Part shown: one piece after another, positions 33,730 to 42,228 of the stretch
How the letters are laid out: each line of letters opens with the position of its first letter
How positions within the stretch are numbered: position 1 is the stretch's first letter
From: Arthrobacter sp. GMC3
Lineage (GTDB): Bacteria; Actinomycetota; Actinomycetes; Actinomycetales; Micrococcaceae
Length of the DNA: 64,000 nt
Assembly: GCF_002929305.1 (NCBI RefSeq)
Contig: NZ_PJIO01000002.1
Location: 62,001 to 126,000 of the forward strand
Direction: 5' to 3'
Position numbers and translations under genes: made by a program
The notes under the pieces: generated by a model
The model's database searches: none
Told to the model about the DNA's origin: nothing
Seen by the model: only the letters and a program-made list of their open reading frames with translations

Positions 33730-34623
33730 ATGACACAGCTAATTTGGAACGGCCTGTTTGTGGGTTCGTTTTACGCATTGATCGCCCTGGGCTACTCCAT
33801 GGTTTATGGCATCATCAAACTCCTTAACTTTGCCCACGGTGACATCTATATGTTGGGCGCCTTCATTGGCTTCGCCACCCTCAGCTCCTTCGGCGTCATC
33901 CCGGCTTCCATGTCCATCACGGCCCTGCTGATAGTGCTGCTGCTGACCATGATCATCACAGGCGGGATCGGCGTCGGCATTGAACGGCTGGCTTACCGGC
34001 CGCTGCGCAACTCGCCGAGGCTGGCAGTGCTCATCACCGCCGTCGGCGCCTCCTTCACCTTGGAGTACGGGGTCAGTGCCATCGCCGGCCCCAATCCCAA
34101 AGTCTTCCCGGTGCGCCTGCAGGGCGAAACTTTCGACGTCCTCGGTGCCCGGATCTCTGCCCCACAGATTGTTCTGATGGTGATTGCCGTGCTGCTCATG
34201 CTCGGCCTGAACTCCTACATTCAGCGCACGTCCATGGGCCGTGCCATGCGGGCCATTGCGCTGGATCCCAAGGGCTCGCTGCTTATGGGCATCAACGTCA
34301 ACAAGGTCATCACCTGGACCTTCTTCATTGGCTCGGCACTGGCTGGTGCGGCCGGGGTCATGGCTGGCGCTTACTACGGCAAGATCGACTTTTTGATGGG
34401 CTTCATCATCGGTCTGAAAGCTTTCACGGCCGCCGTCATTGGTGGCATCGGCAACATCAAGGGCGCCATGCTGGGCGGCCTGCTGCTTGGCCTGCTCGAG
34501 GCGTTTGGTTCGCAGTGGCTTGGCGGTGAATGGCGGGATGTCTTTACCTTCGCCGTGCTGATCGCATTCCTGACGTTGAAACCAACAGGCCTGCTGGGCG
34601 AACGAGTAACGGAGCGTGTCTAA
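33730..34623 (+). CDS. livH: Branched-chain-type ABC transporter permease LivH
   Basis: A 297-residue inner-membrane permease. It shows the family pattern 'LFVGSFYALIALGYSMVYGIIKLLNFAHGDIYMLGAF' at the N-terminus and the cytoplasmic EAA-like loop 'TSMGRAMRAIALDPKGSLLMGINVNKV', with 'LKAFTAAVIGGIGNIKGAMLGG' near the C-terminus. livM starts directly at its stop codon (TAAATG). Confidence 0.93.
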   Translation: MTQLIWNGLFVGSFYALIALGYSMVYGIIKLLNFAHGDIYMLGAFIGFATLSSFGVIPASMSITALLIVLLLTMIITGGIGVGIERLAYRPLRNSPRLAVLITAVGASFTLEYGVSAIAGPNPKVFPVRLQGETFDVLGARISAPQIVLMVIAVLLMLGLNSYIQRTSMGRAMRAIALDPKGSLLMGINVNKVITWTFFIGSALAGAAGVMAGAYYGKIDFLMGFIIGLKAFTAAVIGGIGNIKGAMLGGLLLGLLEAFGSQWLGGEWRDVFTFAVLIAFLTLKPTGLLGERVTERV

Positions 34624-35715
34624 ATGAGTGAAAACGTCGATTCCTCCACGGCCCCGCGCCGGATCGGCAAGCCCGCCAGCCGCCTTTCGGCCCTGTTTGA
34701 GAGCAAGCAACTGGGCTGGGGTGCCTTTGCCATCGCCTTGATCTTCCCGTTCATTCTGGCCAGCAACTACGCCATGAACATTGCCACCACCGCCGTGATC
34801 TTTGTGCTGCTGGCCTCCGGGCTGAACATTGTGGTGGGCTACTGCGGCCTGCTGGACCTTGGCTACATCGCCTTTATGGCGGTGGGGGCATATACGGCAG
34901 GGATCGTGTCCAAGGCCTGGGAGCTGCCCGTCTTGTTCACCGTCCCAGCCGTGCTGGTCATGACCGTCCTAGCCGGGCTCATTATTGGTGCCCCCACACT
35001 GCGCCTGCGCAGCGACTATCTGGCTATCGTGACGCTCGGTTTTGGTGAGATCATCCGCCTGACGGCCAACAACCTGACCATCACCGGCGGCCCGTCGGGC
35101 ATCTATGGCATTCCCGGCATACACCTGTTTGGCCTGGACCTCTCCAACCCCGTGCCGTTCTACTACTTCTGTGTGGTCTTCGTCAGTTTGCTGGTGCTGG
35201 GCTCGGCGAGGCTCGGAAAATCCAGGCTGGGCCGCGCCTGGCGCTTCGTCCGCGAGGATGAGGACGCCGCCGAGGCCATGGGCATCCACACCTACAAGGT
35301 GAAACTGGCGGCCTACATCTTCGGCGCCATCTGGGGCGGGCTCGGCGGCATGCTGTTTGCCGCACACCTCTCGGCAATATCCCCGCAGAGCTTCGTCTTC
35401 CTCCAGTCGGCACTCGTACTCATGGCGGTAGTGCTTGGCGGCATGGGCAACACCCGCGGCGTGGTGGTTGGCGCCGTCGTCATCTCGCTGCTGCCGGAAT
35501 TCCTACGCGACATGGGCAATCTGCGGTACGTGATCTTCGGTGTGGTGCTGATCCTTGTCATGGTGCTCAGGCCTCAAGGCTTTTGGCCGGCACGCGCCTT
35601 TGAACCGGAAAAGGGCGACGACGGATCCGACTCGGGTGAAGATGGCACCAAACGCTCCCGCAGGGACCGGCGGAAATTAGTGCCGGTAAACCCGGCGACA
35701 GGAGAGAAAGCATGA
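34624..35715 (+). CDS. livM: Branched-chain-type ABC transporter permease LivM
   Basis: A 363-residue permease, partner of LivH. Typical segments are 'LASGLNIVVGYCGLLDLGYIAFMAVGAYT', 'LRLRSDYLAIVTLGFGEIIRL' and the coupling loop 'SRLGRAWRFVREDEDAAEAMGIH'. The last 45 residues are a charged, Arg/Lys/Asp-rich cytoplasmic tail that is longer than in many homologues. The stop overlaps livG (ATGA). Confidence 0.93.
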   Translation: MSENVDSSTAPRRIGKPASRLSALFESKQLGWGAFAIALIFPFILASNYAMNIATTAVIFVLLASGLNIVVGYCGLLDLGYIAFMAVGAYTAGIVSKAWELPVLFTVPAVLVMTVLAGLIIGAPTLRLRSDYLAIVTLGFGEIIRLTANNLTITGGPSGIYGIPGIHLFGLDLSNPVPFYYFCVVFVSLLVLGSARLGKSRLGRAWRFVREDEDAAEAMGIHTYKVKLAAYIFGAIWGGLGGMLFAAHLSAISPQSFVFLQSALVLMAVVLGGMGNTRGVVVGAVVISLLPEFLRDMGNLRYVIFGVVLILVMVLRPQGFWPARAFEPEKGDDGSDSGEDGTKRSRRDRRKLVPVNPATGEKA

Positions 35716-36572
35716 GCCCGCTGCTGGAAGTCAAGGATCTACAGATAGCCTTCGGCGGCGTGAAAGCAGTCAATGGGCTTTCCTTCACCGCCGACGCCGG
35801 TGAAATCGTCTCGGTGATCGGCCCCAACGGGGCTGGCAAAACCAGCGCATTCAACTGCATCACCGGGTTCTATAAGCCCGTCAGTGGCTCCGTCACAGTG
35901 GATGGCCAGGACATCACCGGCAAGCGCCCGGCCGTCATTGCGGCCACCGGCGTCACCCGCACTTTCCAAAACCTGCGCCTTTTCCCTGACCTGACTGTCT
36001 TGGACAATGTTCGCGGGGGCATGCACCTCTATGGTGGCCAGAATTTCCTTGACGCACTGTTCCACACTCCGCGCTACAGGAAAAGCGAGGCCTTCTACAC
36101 CGAAGAAGCCCACCGCTGGCTGGACTTTGTTGGCTACAAGGGTGGGCGTGGGATCCCCGTACGCAATCTGGCTTACGGCCAGCAGCGGCAGGTTGAGATG
36201 GCCCGGGCCATGGCCCGCAAGGCCAAACTCGTGCTTCTGGACGAGCCGGGGGCGGGACTCAACCACTCGGAGAAACGTGAGTTGCTGGAACTGTGCCGCA
36301 AGATCCGAGACCTGGGCGCCGCCGTCGTACTCATTGAACACGACATGAGTGTGGTCATGGAGGTGAGCGAACGCGTGGTGGTGATGAACTTTGGCAAGGA
36401 GATCGCCGACGGCACGCCAGCTGAAGTGAAGAACAATCCGGCCGTCATCGAGGCCTATCTGGGCAAGGATGACGACGCTCCGTCGGCAAAGCCCACGGCC
36501 ACCTCGGTAGAGGATGCCGAAAAGGCGGCCAACGCCGCCGCAGATGCACCGCGCGAGGGAGGCGAGTCCTGA
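35712..36572 (+). CDS. livG: Branched-chain-type ABC transporter ATPase LivG
   Basis: A 286-residue nucleotide-binding subunit. Walker A is GPNGAGKTS (about 38-46), the Q-loop region 'VTRTFQNLRLFPDLTVLDN', the signature 'LAYGQQRQVEMARAMA', Walker B 'LVLLDEPGAGL', and the switch His in 'VVLIEHDMSVVM'. The last 35 residues are an Ala/Asp-rich tail. ATG overlaps the livM stop, and the livF ATG shares one base with its stop. Confidence 0.95.
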   Translation: MSPLLEVKDLQIAFGGVKAVNGLSFTADAGEIVSVIGPNGAGKTSAFNCITGFYKPVSGSVTVDGQDITGKRPAVIAATGVTRTFQNLRLFPDLTVLDNVRGGMHLYGGQNFLDALFHTPRYRKSEAFYTEEAHRWLDFVGYKGGRGIPVRNLAYGQQRQVEMARAMARKAKLVLLDEPGAGLNHSEKRELLELCRKIRDLGAAVVLIEHDMSVVMEVSERVVVMNFGKEIADGTPAEVKNNPAVIEAYLGKDDDAPSAKPTATSVEDAEKAANAAADAPREGGES

Positions 36573-37282
36573 TGTCCATGCTCGAATTTGAAGACGTGGA
36601 AGTGTTTTACGGCAAGATTCAGGCGCTGCGCGGCATCAGCGTACGGGTCGAGGAGGGCGAGATCGTGGCCCTGCTGGGCAACAATGGGGCAGGGAAAACC
36701 ACCACGCTTTCGGCGGCGTCGGCCCTTGTGAAGGCGCACTCGGGACGGATCAGTTTCGCCGGCACGGACATCACCCGGGCCAAGCCCTGGGAGGTGGTTG
36801 GGGCCGGGCTGATCCACGTCCCCGAAGGCAGACGCATCTTCTCCACGCTGTCGGTCATGGAGAACCTGCAATTGGGCGGCTACATGGTCAAAGACAAGGC
36901 GGCCATCGCTAAACGCCTCAAGGACGTCTTTGATCTGCTGCCGTTGCTGGCACAGCGGCGCACCCAGCAGGGCGGGACGCTCTCTGGCGGTGAACAGCAG
37001 ATGCTGGCCATTGGCCGGGCATTGATTGCCGGACCGAAGATGCTCATGCTCGATGAGCCTTCCATGGGATTGGCTCCGCTGATAGTTGCCCAAGTTATGG
37101 AGGTCATCAAGGAAGTCAACGCCAACGGCACCACAGTGCTGCTCGTGGAGCAAAACGCGCGGGCCGCGCTGAAGATCACCAGCAGGGGCTACGTCATTGA
37201 AAACGGGGTCACCACCATGACCGGGACGGGGGCCGAGCTGCTGGCCGATTCACGCATTGTTGAGGCATATCTGGGTGCCTAA
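36572..37282 (+). CDS. livF: Branched-chain-type ABC transporter ATPase LivF
   Basis: A 236-residue second ATPase. Walker A is GNNGAGKTT, the family's 'IHVPEGRRIFSTLSVMENL' follows, the signature is 'TLSGGEQQMLAIGRAL', Walker B is 'LMLDEPSMGLAP', and the switch His is replaced by Gln in 'VLLVEQNARAAL', as is normal for LivF. The racemase-family gene starts 25 bases after its stop. Confidence 0.95.
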   Translation: MSMLEFEDVEVFYGKIQALRGISVRVEEGEIVALLGNNGAGKTTTLSAASALVKAHSGRISFAGTDITRAKPWEVVGAGLIHVPEGRRIFSTLSVMENLQLGGYMVKDKAAIAKRLKDVFDLLPLLAQRRTQQGGTLSGGEQQMLAIGRALIAGPKMLMLDEPSMGLAPLIVAQVMEVIKEVNANGTTVLLVEQNARAALKITSRGYVIENGVTTMTGTGAELLADSRIVEAYLGA

Positions 37283-37307
37283 CGAGGAAGAACTGAAGGA
37301 TTTACGC

Positions 37308-38333
37308 ATGGACGCCACACAGTGGGAAATATCCACCGTTGACTACCACACGGCCGGGGAGCCGTTCCGGATCGTTCCGACCCTGCCGTTTTCCATCGAG
37401 GGCGACACCGTCCTGGAACGACGGCAGAACGCCATGACCGGCCCGGCCAACATCCTGCGCCAGCTTCTGGTCAACGAACCCCGGGGCCACGCAGATATGT
37501 ATGGCGGATTCATTGTGCCCCCCAACGATTCCGGGGCCCACTTCGGCGTGTTGTTTTGGCACAAGGACGGGTTCTCCACCGCGTGCGGTCACGGCACCAT
37601 CGCCTTGGGTGCCTGGGCGGTCCGTAGCGGCCTCGTAGCCGCCCCGGACGACGGCGACACCGAGGCAGTGATCGATGTACCGTCGGGCCGCGTCAGCGCC
37701 ACAGTACGCACCGAGGCCGGACGCATCACCGCAGTAACGTTTCGAAATGTGCCCTCCTATCTTGCGGCACAGAACATTGAAGTGGCCACGGCAGATTTCG
37801 GCACGCTGAAGCTGGACGTATTGTGGGGAGGCGCGCTCTACGCCTCCCTGCCCGCGCAGGCTGCGGGGCTTTCGGTCTCGGGATCGAACCTCAATCAGCT
37901 CATTGAAGCGGGCCGGCAAATCAAGGCAGCTTTGGCGGGGCATCCTGCCGCCAAGCACCCGACGGAGGCTCGTTTGGACGGCATCTACGGAACCATCTTT
38001 CATGAAGATGTGGGTCCCGGTAGCGGGCTTCCGGGTGCGGGTGCCATGGCGCAACGCAACGTCACGATCTTCGCAGACGGGCAAGTGGACAGGTCTCCGT
38101 GCGGCTCCGGAACGGCGGCCAGGGTGGCCTCCCTCAGCGCCTCCGGACACCTTGCTGACGGGGAGTTACTGGATCACTTCTCCATCATCGACTCCCACTT
38201 CACGGCTCGCGTGGCCGATGCCAGCGACGCCGGGGTGGTGGTGGAGGTAACCGGCAAGGCTTTTCCCGTCGGTGAATGCAAGTTCACCCTCGGGGACGAT
38301 GACGAACTCGGCTTAGGCTTTGTCCTGCGGTGA
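37308..38333 (+). CDS. Proline racemase-family enzyme (paralogue 1)
   Basis: A 341-residue enzyme of the proline racemase/hydroxyproline epimerase/trans-3-hydroxyproline dehydratase family. Catalytic positions are Cys93 in 'STACGHGTIALG' and Cys265 in 'VDRSPCGSGTAARV'. Two cysteines indicate a racemase/epimerase, because dehydratases carry Thr at the second. Yet 'VDYHTAGEPFRIV' and 'YGTIF...IFADGQVDRSP' resemble the trans-3-hydroxy-L-proline dehydratase clade (human L3HYPDH). ATG 37308 has AAGGA upstream and removes a 17-residue overlap with livF. It closes the importer operon, so it probably acts on the imported substrate. Confidence 0.85.
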   Translation: MDATQWEISTVDYHTAGEPFRIVPTLPFSIEGDTVLERRQNAMTGPANILRQLLVNEPRGHADMYGGFIVPPNDSGAHFGVLFWHKDGFSTACGHGTIALGAWAVRSGLVAAPDDGDTEAVIDVPSGRVSATVRTEAGRITAVTFRNVPSYLAAQNIEVATADFGTLKLDVLWGGALYASLPAQAAGLSVSGSNLNQLIEAGRQIKAALAGHPAAKHPTEARLDGIYGTIFHEDVGPGSGLPGAGAMAQRNVTIFADGQVDRSPCGSGTAARVASLSASGHLADGELLDHFSIIDSHFTARVADASDAGVVVEVTGKAFPVGECKFTLGDDDELGLGFVLR

Positions 38334-38417
38334 GCTTGCGAGCCCTGGGAGGGGCTGCTGGGCCCACGGGCGGGTGGGGATTCGCCGCTTGGCAGTGATT
38401 GCTGGGACGATTGAACT

Positions 38418-39713
38418 ATGAGCGATTCCAGTTACACCATCCCGGGCCTGCACGTGAGCGATTTTCGTGTCAGCGTGCCGCTGGACTGGTTTGATGAGAG
38501 CAACCCGGCCACCATTTCAGTTTTTGCCAGGGAGCTTGTGGACCCGGTCCGGCGCGGGGAAGAACTGCCCGTCATGATCTTTTTGCAGGGTGGCCCCGGA
38601 GGCAAGGGCCCGCGTCCGCTGGGGGCCACGGGCTGGATTGGCCAGGCCCTGAAAACTCACCGCGTGGTGCTTCTTGACCAGCGTGGAACCGGCCGCAGTA
38701 CCCGGGTGGATGCACGCACCATGGCCGAATTTCCTGACGCCAACGCCGGGGCGGATTACCTCACGCATTTCCGTGCCGACTCAATCGTGGCCGACGCCGA
38801 ACATATCCGTAAGACCCGTTTTGGCGGCCAGCGCTGGTCAACAGTGGGGCAGAGCTATGGTGGCTTCCTGACGTTGACCTACCTTTCCCGGGCGCCCGAA
38901 GCACTCACTGCCTGCTATGTGACCGGCGGTTTGGCAAGCATCTGGCCGGACCCATCCGAGGTCTACCGGCGCACTTTCCCGCGGACCGCTGGCAAGAACC
39001 GCGAATTCTACGCACGGTACCCGCAGGATCAGGAGCTTGTAGCTCGGCTGGCGGACCACCTGGCAAGCAACGACGTCAGGCTACCCGACGGGGACAGGCT
39101 CACCGTTCGACGCCTGCAGACCCTTGGTATTGACTTCGGCATGAAGCCCGGTTTTGAGCGCATGCACTGGTTGCTCGATGAGGCTTTCACCGACGACGGC
39201 GAACACCTCACCGATGGTTTCCTGGCCCAGGTGATGGCACGTACCTCGTTTGCCGACAATCCACTCTTTGCCGTCATGCAGGAGAGTATCTACTCTCACG
39301 GCTCCAACGGGCCCACGGCCTGGGCCGCCCAACGCGAGTTGGAGAACCACCAGGACTTTGCCGACACTGCCCGGCCTTTGATGTTCACAGGGGAAATGAT
39401 GTTTCCTTGGATGTTCGAGGAAATCCGGCTGCTGCGTCCCTTTGCCGGTGCCGTCAATGAATTGGCCCGCCGCGAGACGTTTACAGAGCTCTATGATCTC
39501 GAGAAGCTTGCCGCCAATCAGGTGCCTCTTGCCGCCGCCGTTTACTATGACGATATGTACGTTGATGCAGGGCTCCAGCTGGACACCGCCGCGGCGGTGG
39601 GAAATGTCCATGCGTGGGTCACCAACGAGTTTGAACATGACGGTATAGGCGATGACAAAGTCTTCGCCTACTTGCGTAATTCGCTGGCCCAGCTCGGTGG
39701 AGGGATTGCGTAG
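38418..39713 (+). CDS. Proline iminopeptidase (S33 alpha/beta hydrolase)
   Basis: A 431-residue cytoplasmic peptidase that releases N-terminal proline. It shows the oxyanion-hole 'FLQGGPGGKGP', 'VVLLDQRGTGRST', and the nucleophile elbow 'VGQSYGGFLTLTY' (Ser about 150). 'YYDDMYVD' supplies the Asp and 'NEFEHDGIGDD' the His near the C-terminus. Length fits the large actinobacterial proline iminopeptidases. Its stop shares a base with the histidine kinase start, so both are co-transcribed. It complements the hydroxyproline region by supplying imino acids from peptides. Confidence 0.9.
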   Translation: MSDSSYTIPGLHVSDFRVSVPLDWFDESNPATISVFARELVDPVRRGEELPVMIFLQGGPGGKGPRPLGATGWIGQALKTHRVVLLDQRGTGRSTRVDARTMAEFPDANAGADYLTHFRADSIVADAEHIRKTRFGGQRWSTVGQSYGGFLTLTYLSRAPEALTACYVTGGLASIWPDPSEVYRRTFPRTAGKNREFYARYPQDQELVARLADHLASNDVRLPDGDRLTVRRLQTLGIDFGMKPGFERMHWLLDEAFTDDGEHLTDGFLAQVMARTSFADNPLFAVMQESIYSHGSNGPTAWAAQRELENHQDFADTARPLMFTGEMMFPWMFEEIRLLRPFAGAVNELARRETFTELYDLEKLAANQVPLAAAVYYDDMYVDAGLQLDTAAAVGNVHAWVTNEFEHDGIGDDKVFAYLRNSLAQLGGGIA

Positions 39714-40972
39714 TGGAGGCCAACTCGGACCCTCAAGACAAAGCCGTGCGGGTGCGCATGCGTAAGCCTTGGCGGAAGCTCTCAATTGCTGGCGCCTTGA
39801 AGGTCGGCATTTCGCCCATGCCTGCCTGGGTTTCTTTTGCCATTGCCCTATTTGTTACTGTCTCTGCTGTTGATGACTTCCGTCTGTTTTTTGTAACCCA
39901 TCAAGATGGAATTTTCCCTTGGTGGGGACTAGTCGGCACCGTCAGCTACTGGGCCCTCTGGATGGCTCTGGCGTTCAGGCCGCAACTGGCGGCGCCGGCC
40001 CTGCTAGTGCTGCTGGTAACAATGTACGAGAACGAACAGCCCATCGGGGCTCTGGTCTTGATCTTTGCGGCCCTGCCAGTCGCGGCCTATCGAGTATCTA
40101 CTCGCGCCCTGATTGCCATCGTGGGAACGTTTCTTGTGTGGCAGATCGCTTGGGTCCTTGGTGTCTCGACCCTGAGCCCGGCAGCGTTGTGGGGCTACTT
40201 CTTCATTACTTTCTTGCTCATAGCGCCGGGGCTTGCCGTGAAAATCCTGCGGGAAAGGTCAGTTCAAGCAGCTCAGGCCCAGCTGGCAGCCAAAGAAACT
40301 GCCGCCCGGGCTGCCCTGGAACAGCGCACGGAGCTTGCCAGAGAACTTCACGACGTGGTTACCCACGGTCTGACCATGATTGCCGTGCAGGCTAATCTCG
40401 GGAAGCTCGCAGACGATGGGCCTGTGAAGGAAGAGTCGTTGAATGAGATCGGGGCCATGGCCCGAAATTCTCTCGATGACCTTCGGCGTCTTCTGCGAAC
40501 CATGCGCACGGAGGATCTGCCGCTGGCGGGTGGGCCCTCTGGTAGCGCTGGCGTCTCACCGAGCCCGGCCACCATCGACCTGGCACTTAGCGTTGCCGAC
40601 ACCCAAAAGCGTCTCAATAGCTTGGGAGTGCTCACCCTGGTCAAAACGTCGGGAGACCTGAGTCGCATTCCAAATGGGCTCCGATCCACGGTCCTGCGGA
40701 TTCTGCAGGAAAGCGCCACCAATATTGCCAAGCACACAGGCCACAGCAGCGAATGCCATATCTCTTTGGAAGTGCTTGATGACCGCTTAGAGTTGACAAT
40801 TCGCAATAGAATGACACCGGGTAAGCCACGTCTGCCCGTATCCGGCACGGGCCTTGTGGGTTTGCGGGAGCGGGCCTCCCGACTTGGCGGAACGCTGGAG
40901 GCTGGCCCGGAAGAAGGCTGGTGGAGAATATACGCTGTACTGCCATTCCAGGGCCCCCGGACCCTCCGGTAG
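39713..40972 (+). CDS. NarL-type sensor histidine kinase
   Basis: A 419-residue membrane kinase. About six transmembrane helices cover residues 35-170 with very short loops, so there is no large external sensor domain. A helical linker leads to the HisKA_3 box 'LARELHDVVTHGLTMIAV', where the His is phosphorylated. The HATPase domain (about 320-415) has the N-box-like 'ILQESATNIAKHT' and the G-box 'SGTGLVGLRERASRLGG'. GTG start overlaps the peptidase stop. The matching response regulator lies 400 bases downstream, after a tiny gene. Confidence 0.9.
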   Translation: MEANSDPQDKAVRVRMRKPWRKLSIAGALKVGISPMPAWVSFAIALFVTVSAVDDFRLFFVTHQDGIFPWWGLVGTVSYWALWMALAFRPQLAAPALLVLLVTMYENEQPIGALVLIFAALPVAAYRVSTRALIAIVGTFLVWQIAWVLGVSTLSPAALWGYFFITFLLIAPGLAVKILRERSVQAAQAQLAAKETAARAALEQRTELARELHDVVTHGLTMIAVQANLGKLADDGPVKEESLNEIGAMARNSLDDLRRLLRTMRTEDLPLAGGPSGSAGVSPSPATIDLALSVADTQKRLNSLGVLTLVKTSGDLSRIPNGLRSTVLRILQESATNIAKHTGHSSECHISLEVLDDRLELTIRNRMTPGKPRLPVSGTGLVGLRERASRLGGTLEAGPEEGWWRIYAVLPFQGPRTLR

Positions 40973-41062
40973 AGACATCTCCCCACATGCCCTCACGTTG
41001 GTCCAAATGGGCAATTTACCCTAATTTATAGGCTTTTTCCTCGTCCATTCGGGCTGATGTCA

Positions 41063-41080
41063 ATTGCATGCATTGCATGG
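41063..41080. promoter_or_regulatory. Adjacent direct repeats, possible regulator site
   Basis: ATTGCATGC (41063-41071) is followed directly by ATTGCATGG (41072-41080), 8 of 9 bases identical. The repeats also contain the palindrome TGCATGCA. They lie 103 bases before the small gene at 41183, in the gap between kinase and regulator. A NarL/LuxR-type site is possible. Confidence 0.35.
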
Positions 41081-41182
41081 GCAAATAGGGCTGCGTAGCG
41101 TCGTAGTATTCGGCGTTTAAGCATGCTCCCGGCTCATTCGAGCAGTACTGCAGGCGCCCCTGGTGAATCCAAGGAGAAAGTC

Positions 41183-41287
41183 ATGAATGCATTGCACGTG
41201 TGCGACGCAGGTTCTACCTCCCGGCACAGCACCCTACGCTCAAGCGGCATTTGGCCCGACGGCACCAACTCACCGCCGGAACGTTGA
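41183..41287 (+). CDS. Small ORF with strong Shine-Dalgarno, 34 residues
   Basis: ATG 41183 has a strong AAGGAG (41171-41176) six bases upstream and runs 34 codons to TGA 41285. The product starts MNALHVCDAG, is polar, holds one Cys, and ends SPPER. It has no signal peptide or helix of note, and I recognise no family. It lies between a histidine kinase and its response regulator, so it may be a leader peptide or a small signalling product. A hairpin (41310-41326) follows 22 bases after its stop. Confidence 0.45.
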   Translation: MNALHVCDAGSTSRHSTLRSSGIWPDGTNSPPER

Positions 41288-41309
41288 AGTCTCGCGTTCC
41301 TGACATTTT

Positions 41310-41326
41310 GGCGGGCTGATCCCGCC
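41310..41326 (+). terminator. Small hairpin after the 34-residue ORF
   Basis: GGCGGG and CCCGCC with a 5-base loop CTGAT form a 6-bp stem. There is no T-tract after it. It is a possible weak terminator between the small ORF and the response regulator. Confidence 0.35.
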
Positions 41327-41374
41327 AGCGCAACGGATGCCAGAAGCATCACCCAGATTACGTAGACTGTGAGC

Positions 41375-42073
41375 ATGAATGTGAGCGTGCAAACCACAGA
41401 GGCAAACGGCGCCGAGCCGACTGAGGCAGAGACCATTAATGTGGTCATTGTGGATGATGAAAAGTTCGTTCGTGGCGCTTTGCGAACTTATTTGACCCAA
41501 ACAACAGACGTAGTGGTGATCGGGGAAGGCGAAAGCGGCGTCGATGCCATCCGCCTGGTGCGCGAGCTCCATCCACAGGTCCTCCTTATTGACATTCAAA
41601 TGCCCGTCATGGACGGGATTACCGCTATCGGGCACATTGTTGAGGAATTTCCTGAGATCCGGATCCTGGTTGTCACCGGCCACGTTGAGGATGGGCACCT
41701 CAAGGCGGCCCTGATGGCTGGTGCGAGTGGATATGTGGTCAAGGATGCCGAACCGGAAAGAATCATTGCCGCAGTCCGGGAAGTCCATGCGGGGGAATGT
41801 CCCATTGACCCGGCGGTCACACACCTTCTGGTGGAAGACGTTCGACAGAGCCGCCCTGCCAAACCCGATCATCCCGGTGTTGAACTTTCGGAGCGCGAGG
41901 AAGGTGTACTGAAACTTCTGTGCGAAGGCAGGAGCAACAGCGAAATCGCCTCGGCCCTTTACCTTTCCGAGTCAACGGTCAAGTACCACCTTGTCCGTTT
42001 GGGCCGTAAATTCGAGGCCAGGGACCGTTTGCAGCTTGTCATTACGGCCCTTCGTTCGGGAGTAGTTGCATAG
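41375..42073 (+). CDS. NarL/LuxR-type response regulator
   Basis: A 232-residue regulator. The receiver domain (about 20-140) has the acidic pocket 'VVIVDDEKFVRG' and the phospho-acceptor Asp in 'VLLIDIQMPVMDG', followed by 'VVTGHVED' and the Lys in 'YVVKDAEPE'. The LuxR-type HTH (about 170-228) is 'LSEREEGVLKLLCEGRSNSEIASALYLSESTVKYHLVRL'. No Shine-Dalgarno precedes ATG 41375. A TAGACT (41363-41368) seven bases ahead suggests a leaderless mRNA. GTG 41369 is an alternative start. Confidence 0.9.
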   Translation: MNVSVQTTEANGAEPTEAETINVVIVDDEKFVRGALRTYLTQTTDVVVIGEGESGVDAIRLVRELHPQVLLIDIQMPVMDGITAIGHIVEEFPEIRILVVTGHVEDGHLKAALMAGASGYVVKDAEPERIIAAVREVHAGECPIDPAVTHLLVEDVRQSRPAKPDHPGVELSEREEGVLKLLCEGRSNSEIASALYLSESTVKYHLVRLGRKFEARDRLQLVITALRSGVVA

Positions 42074-42228
42074 GGAAAGCTACATGAGGTGCCGGTCGGT
42101 AGGAAAAGACTATCCAAATGGACAGGTGTCTTACGCGGCGTTTGCCGTATCCCCCTGCCATTCAGCCACCTATGCTAGGGAGCATCCCGTTCAGGCGGCC
42201 GTGGCCGCCACTTGTGAAAGGCACTTCC

